DNA of 14,718 nucleotides from Sulfurimonas sp. GTDB lineage: Bacteria; Campylobacterota; Campylobacteria; Campylobacterales; Sulfurimonadaceae. The position numbers and the translations under genes are program-made. The DNA is taken from contig JALTUB010000245.1 in assembly GCA_027047745.1 (NCBI GenBank), positions 1 through 14,718 of the forward strand, written 5' to 3'. The notes beneath the pieces were generated by a model that was given only the letters and a program-made list of their open reading frames with translations, was not told the DNA's origin and made no database searches. Shown here piece by piece: positions 7,763 through 12,997 of this stretch. The number at the start of each line of letters is the position of its first letter. The stretch's first letter is position 1.

Positions 7763-7768
7763 ATTATA
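7763..7768 (-). promoter_or_regulatory. Predicted sigma-70 promoter (-10 box) of metE
   Basis: TATAAT on the minus strand, preceded by the T-rich run CTCTTTTTA, lies about 55 nt upstream of the metE ATG. The predicted start near 7755 gives a leader of about 48 nt. The box overlaps the stop codon of the small ORF upstream, so a transcript from here would not contain the hairpin at 7786-7817, whereas read-through from lysS would. Confidence 0.5.
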
Positions 7769-7925
7769 TAAAAAGAGGAGGGTGGACACCAGTTCTGCGA
7801 AATGCAAAACATGGTGTATAATATTGACATCTTGGGATAAAATGATTAAGAAGAACAGCTAATTTTGTTCTATGTTCAAAGTGTTGGTTACACAAGCATG
7901 GTTTTTGAGTTATAAGAAGTTTCAT
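7764..7925 (-). CDS. Candidate small protein or leader peptide (53 aa, Cys/His-containing) upstream of metE
   Basis: An ATG at 7925, ten bases after the lysS stop codon (7935-7937), opens a 53-codon frame ending in tandem TAA stops. The peptide begins MKLLITQKPC and contains four cysteines (C10, C12, C33, C39) and five histidines (H15, H18, H28, H48 among those in the sequence's CNQHFEH, LNHF and GVHPP segments). It ends RRTGVHPPLFI with a Pro-Pro pair three codons before the stop. The frame nearly fills the gap between lysS and metE, and its 3' third encodes a strong hairpin. The RBS is weak. I do not recognise a family with certainty. It could be a metal- or ribosome-sensing leader peptide for metE, a small cytosolic metal-binding protein, or a chance frame over a structured RNA. 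It is below the length many annotation pipelines report. Confidence 0.45.
   Translation of the reverse strand: MKLLITQKPCLCNQHFEHRTKLAVLLNHFIPRCQYYTPCFAFRRTGVHPPLFI
7786..7817 (-). promoter_or_regulatory. Strong RNA hairpin upstream of metE
   Basis: On the minus strand ACACCA, a bulged T, then GTTTTGC, a 5-nt loop ATTTC, GCAGAAC and TGGTGT form a 13-bp stem. One pair is G-U in minus-strand RNA but would be a C-A mismatch on the plus strand, which argues that the minus-strand transcript is the folded form. It is followed by the pyrimidine patch CCACCCTCCTC and then five Ts. It could be an attenuator or anti-terminator in front of metE, the end of the lysS transcript (though the T-run is 11 nt away), or a processing site. 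No known riboswitch class is recognised. Confidence 0.5.
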
Positions 7926-7934
7926 TTTTGATAC

Positions 7935-9449
7935 TTATTTATCTTCTTCTGTTGTCTCTTCAACTTGTGTTGGCTTCATAGCAGGGAAGAGAAGAACATC
8001 ACGGATACTATGCTCATTTGTAAGTAACATTACAAGCCTATCTATTCCGATGCCTTGTCCTGCTGTTGGAGCCATACCATAGCTTAAGGCTTCGATAAAG
8101 TCTGCATCCATCTCATGAGCTTCATCATCTCCAGCCTCTTTAGCATCCATTTGTCCTTCAAAACGACTAAGTTGATCAACTGGGTCATTTAACTCACTAA
8201 ATGCGTTTGCTATCTCACGACCTGCGATAAATAGCTCAAATCTTTCTGTGATTTCTGGATTTGTGTCACTTCTTCTTGCAAGTGGAGATATTTCAACTGG
8301 GTACTCTGTGATAAAAGTTGGGTCTATAAGCTTTTCTTCAACAAATTCATCAAAAAGTTCACCTTGAAGTTGCCCTAGGTTCATACCTGGTTTTACAGTG
8401 ATATTTTGCTCTTTAAGATAAGCTATGATTTTATCCTTATCTCCTGTCACTTCTGCTGGAACGCCACCTACAGTTGTTAAAGACTCTATAAGAGGTAACT
8501 CAACAAAATTGTTAAAGTTTACTTCTAACTCACCATAAGGTAAGTTTTTTGGTAGATTTAGGTGGTCAAAAAGATAGTTAAAATACTCTTTTGTGATTTC
8601 AATAAGGTCTTTATATGTTTTGTATGCCCAATAAAATTCTATAGATGTAAACTCAGGGTTGTGTGTAGCGTCCATTCCTTCATTTCTAAAGTTGCGATTT
8701 ATCTCAAATACTGCTTCAAAACCACCAACTATAAGGCGTTTTAGATAAAGTTCTGGTGCTATTCGTAAGTATCTATCTATATCAAGTGCATTATGATGTG
8801 TAACAAATGGTTTAGCATTTGCTCCTCCTGCGATAGGGTGCATCATAGGTGTTTCAACTTCTAAAAATCCTTTATCTTCAAAGAAACGGCGTGTTAAAGA
8901 GATGACTTTTGAACGAGTTTGAAAAGTTTTTCTTACCTCTGCATTCATGATAAGGTCTAGGTATCTTTTTCTATATCTTATCTCTTTATCTGTAACACCA
9001 TGAAATTTTTCAGGAAGTGGTGCGATGGCTTTTGTTAAAAGTTTAAGTGCATCTGCATGAAGTGACAGTTCACCTTGACCAGTTACAAAAGGAAAACCTG
9101 ATACTTCTATGATGTCACCAACTTCTATATTTTTTTTAAATATAGTGTTATAAAAACCTTCAGGTAGATTGTCCCTTGCAACATATAACTGCAACATTCC
9201 ACTCTCATCTTCTATCTTTACAAAGCTTGCTTTTCCCATGATACGAAGTAGTTTAATACGCCCACTTACTGTATAGTTTCGATTTTCATCGCGTTTTGAT
9301 TCTAGCTCTGCTATGTCTGAGTTTACATTTAAAAATTTATCAATAGTTGTATTTCTTTTTGAATCATTTGAATAAGGATTATATCCCTCTGCTTTTAAAA
9401 ATTTTGATTTTTCAATTCTTTGTTGTATATATTTGTTACTTAGTGGCAA
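7935..9449 (-). CDS. lysS: Lysyl-tRNA synthetase, class II
   Basis: LysS attaches lysine to tRNA-Lys. The 504 residues show the class II layout. An N-terminal OB-fold anticodon-binding domain (about 59-140) leads into the catalytic domain with motif 1 around 186-205 (ending LEVETPMMHP), motif 2 around 249-273 (FEINRNFRNEG and FTSIEFY), and motif 3 at 464-476 (GQGIGIDRLVMLL). The start codon is TTG at 9449, supported by AAGGAAA at suitable spacing; no closer ATG is available. It follows fur by 15 nt, so co-transcription is likely. After its stop codon comes the small ORF and hairpin before metE. The acidic C-terminal tail ETTEEDK is unremarkable. Confidence 0.97.
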   Translation of the reverse strand: MPLSNKYIQQRIEKSKFLKAEGYNPYSNDSKRNTTIDKFLNVNSDIAELESKRDENRNYTVSGRIKLLRIMGKASFVKIEDESGMLQLYVARDNLPEGFYNTIFKKNIEVGDIIEVSGFPFVTGQGELSLHADALKLLTKAIAPLPEKFHGVTDKEIRYRKRYLDLIMNAEVRKTFQTRSKVISLTRRFFEDKGFLEVETPMMHPIAGGANAKPFVTHHNALDIDRYLRIAPELYLKRLIVGGFEAVFEINRNFRNEGMDATHNPEFTSIEFYWAYKTYKDLIEITKEYFNYLFDHLNLPKNLPYGELEVNFNNFVELPLIESLTTVGGVPAEVTGDKDKIIAYLKEQNITVKPGMNLGQLQGELFDEFVEEKLIDPTFITEYPVEISPLARRSDTNPEITERFELFIAGREIANAFSELNDPVDQLSRFEGQMDAKEAGDDEAHEMDADFIEALSYGMAPTAGQGIGIDRLVMLLTNEHSIRDVLLFPAMKPTQVEETTEEDK

Positions 9450-9464
9450 TATTGTTTCCTTGGT

Positions 9465-9944
9465 TTAAAGTTGTTTTTGGCATTTTTTACAAATACCATA
9501 AATCTGCATAGAGTGATCGCTCATTTTAAAGCCTAACTCATCTGTTATGTCATGTTGTCGTTTTTCTATATCTTCATCTACAAACTCTGTAATAGTCCCA
9601 CACTCTGTGCAGATAAGATGGTCATGATGCTCTTTTGCACCAAGTTCATACTTCTTACCTTGCGCACCAAAAGAGAGTGATGTTACCATTTGAGAATCTT
9701 CTAACAGTGCTAGAGTTCGATAAACAGTTGCTATCCCAGTTTTTAGTTGTGGGTGTTTACTTTGAATACGATGATGAAGAAGTTCTGGTGTTAGATGTTC
9801 ATCAGAATTGTATAAAGTATCTAGTATCACTTCTCTCTGAATAGTAAATTTCAGATTGTTTTTCTTTAGTAAAGACTTAAAATCATTAAGAAGTTGCTCG
9901 TATTCTATAGTCCTATCGTTAAAGTTTGTTGTTACATTAGACAT
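9465..9944 (-). CDS. fur: Ferric uptake regulator Fur
   Basis: Fur is a dimeric Fe2+-responsive transcription factor that represses iron-uptake genes and, in Campylobacter and Helicobacter, also acts in apo form. The 159-residue protein has an N-terminal winged-helix domain with a recognition-helix region around 66-83 (KTGIATVYRTLALLED), the HHDH metal site (106-109) and two structural zinc pairs, C112/C115 and C152/C155. Those two pairs and the position next to lysS favour Fur over PerR or Zur, though paralogues cannot be separated by eye alone. It starts 2 nt after the cvpA stop, its RBS AAGGAAG lying inside the cvpA 3' end, so translation is coupled. I see no convincing Fur box at the operon promoter, so autoregulation is not shown here. 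Confidence 0.9.
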   Translation of the reverse strand: MSNVTTNFNDRTIEYEQLLNDFKSLLKKNNLKFTIQREVILDTLYNSDEHLTPELLHHRIQSKHPQLKTGIATVYRTLALLEDSQMVTSLSFGAQGKKYELGAKEHHDHLICTECGTITEFVDEDIEKRQHDITDELGFKMSDHSMQIYGICKKCQKQL

Positions 9945-9946
9945 AT

Positions 9947-10579
9947 CTATTTTTCTTCCTTAGACTTTTCCTTAAGTCTTTCTTGTATCTCTTTAACTTT
10001 TGATTGTATGCTTTGATTTATATCATTTTGTATATGCTGTTTTAGTGTTTTCGTTGTTTTATCTATGGTGTTATTTATATCTTTGCTAACTCTTGTAGGA
10101 TCTACTTTCATGATGAAAGCCCCAGTAGATACAAGAACAGGAAATAGTTTACTACTGCTTAATGAAGAATCAATAGTTGATTTTACTGCTTTAATGTTAT
10201 AAGCTGCATTTGCTATGACAGCTGCAATAAGAAAAAATTTACTTGCACCAAATACAAAACCTAAAATCTTGTCAATCATCCCTAGTCCACTCATAGAACT
10301 TAGTTTTTTAAATATAGCACCAACAAAAACCATACCTAGCCAAAATATAGCTAAAGTTGTTAAAAAACCTGTAAAGTTTATCGCAGCAGCATTGTCAAAC
10401 TTAAAAATAAGATTGCTTAAATATTGACCTACTTGATCGCCAACACGAGATGCTATAAAGATACCACCTATGATACCTATAAGACCAAAAAGCTCTTTAA
10501 AAAATCCGTTAATTATCCCTTTTAGTCCTAAAAGTAAAATAATTGTAGCAACAACAATATCAAAATAATTAAATTCCAT
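9947..10579 (-). CDS. cvpA: CvpA family inner-membrane protein
   Basis: CvpA proteins are small polytopic inner-membrane proteins first linked to colicin V production and later to envelope or stress tolerance; the biochemical role is unsettled. The 210 residues show four hydrophobic segments (about 5-19, 28-44, 68-91 and 104-126), with the typical early motif GLKGIINGFFKELFGLIG (18-35). A long hydrophilic, coiled-coil-prone C-terminal tail rich in Lys, Gln and Glu (about 160-210) follows. Its ATG lies inside the last codons of the upstream cyclase gene (11-nt overlap) with a GGAG RBS, so the two are probably translationally coupled. It sits at the same place before lysS as I recall for H. pylori HP0181. 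Confidence 0.85.
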   Translation of the reverse strand: MEFNYFDIVVATIILLLGLKGIINGFFKELFGLIGIIGGIFIASRVGDQVGQYLSNLIFKFDNAAAINFTGFLTTLAIFWLGMVFVGAIFKKLSSMSGLGMIDKILGFVFGASKFFLIAAVIANAAYNIKAVKSTIDSSLSSSKLFPVLVSTGAFIMKVDPTRVSKDINNTIDKTTKTLKQHIQNDINQSIQSKVKEIQERLKEKSKEEK

Positions 10580-11495
10580 CTTTTATCTCCGTATATAATT
10601 GATCTTTACCATTTGCTTTAGCTTTATATAGTGCCTTATCAGCTCTCTCTATAAAAGAGTCTGGTGAATCATCTTGAATAAACTTGGTTGAACCTACACT
10701 AATTGTAACATTAAGTTTATCTTGTTTATATATTAGCTTGTTTTCTCTAATAAGTTTGATAAATCTATTGCTTATTTTTATACATCTATCGTTATCTATT
10801 CTATTTAGAACAATAACAAACTCTTCTCCACCATATCTAAAGATTTTATCACCATCTCTGAGTGTTTTCTTTAAAACATTAGCTATAAAAATAAGAACTT
10901 TATCTCCTGCAATATGACCGTATGTGTCATTGACTTTTTTAAAATCATCAATATCTAAGATAAGAAGATGCATATTAAATGGTGGTTTTTTATTGGAACA
11001 GATGTTATCAAGATAAGACGATAAAGCCCGTCTGTTAAATACTCTAGTTAAAGCATCTAAGTTTGTTTTTTCTTCTAAGTGCTTTACTTGAGAAGTTAAT
11101 TTTGAGATAACTTTATTTGCTTTATTTACCTCGTCGGTCATGTGATTTTGGATTTCATTGAACTTACTTGTTATAGACTCTAAGTCTATTTGCTCACTAT
11201 AACACTCTTCGAGCGTTTTTTCATGTAGTTTGGATAGTTTTTTCATCTTGTCATTTGTGTCTTTATAAGATGATATACTCTGTTTTGCTATATCTTCGTA
11301 AGCATTGTGAAACAGTGCTTCTGTGTAAGCTACATTTGTTGCCTTATCTTCATTTAGGTTTGCAATCACCCTTGCAGATTCGTTAAGGTAGCTTGATACT
11401 TGTTCTAAAGTTGTTTCGTCGTCTTGTTCTTCAATAACAACTAGCAGTCTTTTACACATTTTGTCAACAAGAGAAGTAAGTTCATTTTTCTTCAT
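10569..11495 (-). CDS. Diguanylate cyclase with helical N-terminal domain
   Basis: The C-terminal GGDEF domain (about 145-305) should make cyclic di-GMP from two GTP. It carries the start motif TNLDALTRVFNRR, the metal-binding DIDDFKKVND (181-190), an active-site GGEEF (222-226) and an intact product-inhibition I-site RDGD (213-216) exactly five residues before it. The late signature ADKALYKAKANGKDQLY is present. No EAL domain follows. Residues 1-140 form a predicted all-helical, coiled-coil region with no transmembrane segment or recognised sensor fold, so the enzyme is probably cytosolic and activated by dimerisation or a partner. It heads the leftward operon with its own TATAAT. The ATG at 11495 has only a weak GGAT RBS. 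Confidence 0.92.
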   Translation of the reverse strand: MKKNELTSLVDKMCKRLLVVIEEQDDETTLEQVSSYLNESARVIANLNEDKATNVAYTEALFHNAYEDIAKQSISSYKDTNDKMKKLSKLHEKTLEECYSEQIDLESITSKFNEIQNHMTDEVNKANKVISKLTSQVKHLEEKTNLDALTRVFNRRALSSYLDNICSNKKPPFNMHLLILDIDDFKKVNDTYGHIAGDKVLIFIANVLKKTLRDGDKIFRYGGEEFVIVLNRIDNDRCIKISNRFIKLIRENKLIYKQDKLNVTISVGSTKFIQDDSPDSFIERADKALYKAKANGKDQLYTEIKDGI

Positions 11496-11523
11496 GTAAA
11501 ATCCAATATTTAATTATTACGCA

Positions 11524-11529
11524 ATTATA
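11524..11529 (-). promoter_or_regulatory. Predicted sigma-70 promoter (-10 box) of the cyclase-cvpA-fur-lysS operon
   Basis: TATAAT on the minus strand (context GCAGTATAATTGC) lies about 29 nt before the cyclase ATG, giving a predicted start near 11517. No clear -35 box is present, which is usual for this phylum. Because the following genes overlap or abut, this is the only obvious promoter seen for fur and lysS, although internal ones may exist. Confidence 0.55.
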
Positions 11530-11600
11530 CTGCTTTAATCATAAATAAAACTTTTGTCAATAAGTATAGTTTAATTATAAGATATTTAGCATATTTTAGA

Positions 11601-11606
11601 TAAAAT
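11601..11606 (+). promoter_or_regulatory. Predicted sigma-70 promoter (-10 box) of aroG
   Basis: TAAAAT in the context TTTAGATAAAATGC lies 30 nt before the aroG ATG, after T-rich stretches upstream. The predicted start near 11613 leaves a leader of about 23 nt holding the RBS AAAAGG (11621-11626). It is divergent from the cyclase promoter across a 140-nt AT-rich spacer. One base departs from the TATAAT consensus. Confidence 0.5.
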
Positions 11607-11635
11607 GCAAAAAAATTATAAAAAGGCTTAATATC

Positions 11636-12985
11636 ATGAGTACTTGGAGTCCATCAAGCTGGAGAGATAAACCAATCTTACAGCAACCAACTTATCCAAA
11701 CAAACAAGAACTTTCCAGAGTTCTTGCAGAATTAAAAAATTATCCACCACTTGTTTTTGCAGGTGAAGCACGCTCATTAAAAGCAGAACTTGCAAATGTA
11801 GCAAATGGTAAAGGTTTTTTGCTTCAAGGTGGTGATTGTGCTGAAAGTTTTTCTGAGTTTCATGCAAATAACATAAAAGATAGTTTTAAAGCTATGATGC
11901 AGATGGCAGTTGTCATGACTTATGCTGGTGGTTTACCTGTAGTTAAAGTTGGACGAATGGCTGGACAGTTTGCAAAACCTCGCTCAAGCAATACAGAAAC
12001 ACTTGGAGACATTACTCTTGACTCATATCGTGGAGATATTATCAATGGTTCTGAATTTACAGAAGAAGCTCGTGTACCAAATCCAGAGAGAATGATAAGA
12101 GCGTACAATCAAGCATCTGCTACACAGAACCTACTTCGTGCTTTTGCATCAGGTGGCTTGGCTGATTTGCATAAGGTACATAAATGGACACTTGAATTTG
12201 CTCATCAAGGTGAAGTTACCAAAAAGTATGAAGCTTTAGCAGAAGAGATTGGTAAATCATTACAATTTATGGAAGCCTGTGGCATTACTTCTAAAACTTA
12301 TAGAACTCTAAGAGAGACTGATTTTTATACTTCTCATGAATCACTTTTACTTCCTTATGAAGAGGCATTTACAAGACAAGATTCTATTACTGGCGACTGG
12401 TATGATACATCTGCTCATATGTTATGGATAGGTGATAGAACTCGTCAACTTGATGGTGCTCATGTTGAGTATCTTCGTGGTGTTAAAAACCCTATCGGTG
12501 TAAAAGCTGGACCATCTATGGATCCAGAAGACTTAGTAAAACTTTGTGCAACTCTAAACCCCCAAAATGAAGCAGGTCGTCTGAATGTTATCGTAAGAAT
12601 GGGTGCTGGAAAAGTCGGTGATGGAATGCCTGCACTTATAAAAGCTGTTGAGCGAGAAGGTTTAAAAGTGGTTTGGTCATGTGACCCTATGCATGGAAAT
12701 ACTATAAAATCATCAAACAACTATAAAACGCGTCCTGTAGATGCGATTCTAAGAGAGATGAAAGAGTTTTTCCAAGTTCATAAAGCTGAAGGAACTCATG
12801 CTGGTGGTGTTCATATGGAGATGACTGGCAAAAATGTAACTGAGTGTATCGGTGGGAGTTTTACAGTAACAGAAGAGGATCTGTCTTCTCGTTACCACAC
12901 ACACTGTGACCCACGCCTAAACGCAGACCAATCATTAGAACTTGCATTTCTTATAGCAGACTCTTTAAAAGAAGCACATAAGTAA
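11636..12985 (+). CDS. aroG: Class II (plant/actinobacterial type) DAHP synthase
   Basis: This enzyme condenses phosphoenolpyruvate and erythrose-4-phosphate to 3-deoxy-D-arabino-heptulosonate 7-phosphate, the first shikimate-pathway step. The 449 residues show the class II hallmarks, not those of E. coli AroF/G/H. The four expected metal ligands are C68 (GGDCAESF), H353 (DPMHGNT), E395 (HMEMTG) and D425 (HTHCDPRLN). Also visible are KVGRMAGQFAKPRS (104-117), the substrate-binding KAGPSM (290-295) and VIVRMGAGKV. It is transcribed alone, divergent from the cyclase operon and convergent with uup. Class II is the usual type in Campylobacter and Helicobacter. The symbol aroG is the customary label in this phylum; aroF or aroH are also used for class II enzymes. 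Confidence 0.95.
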   Translation: MSTWSPSSWRDKPILQQPTYPNKQELSRVLAELKNYPPLVFAGEARSLKAELANVANGKGFLLQGGDCAESFSEFHANNIKDSFKAMMQMAVVMTYAGGLPVVKVGRMAGQFAKPRSSNTETLGDITLDSYRGDIINGSEFTEEARVPNPERMIRAYNQASATQNLLRAFASGGLADLHKVHKWTLEFAHQGEVTKKYEALAEEIGKSLQFMEACGITSKTYRTLRETDFYTSHESLLLPYEEAFTRQDSITGDWYDTSAHMLWIGDRTRQLDGAHVEYLRGVKNPIGVKAGPSMDPEDLVKLCATLNPQNEAGRLNVIVRMGAGKVGDGMPALIKAVEREGLKVVWSCDPMHGNTIKSSNNYKTRPVDAILREMKEFFQVHKAEGTHAGGVHMEMTGKNVTECIGGSFTVTEEDLSSRYHTHCDPRLNADQSLELAFLIADSLKEAHK

Positions 12986-12997
12986 GGATATAAAAGA

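Noticed and set aside
7824..7843. Plus-strand promoter (TTGACA with TAAAAT)
   Set aside because: The two boxes are only 8 nt apart instead of about 17, and no plus-strand gene follows.
7708..7934. Known riboswitch (B12 or SAM type) before metE
   Set aside because: I looked for the B12 box and the SAM-I core and saw neither. The region is short and has only simple hairpins.
11496..11635. Fur box between the cyclase and aroG promoters
   Set aside because: The spacer is AT-rich, but I see no convincing inverted GATAAT-type array; any match would be expected by composition alone.
11634..11867. Minus-strand 77-codon frame over the aroG start
   Set aside because: It covers the promoter-proximal coding part of aroG, has a His/Leu-rich composition typical of shadows, and no RBS.
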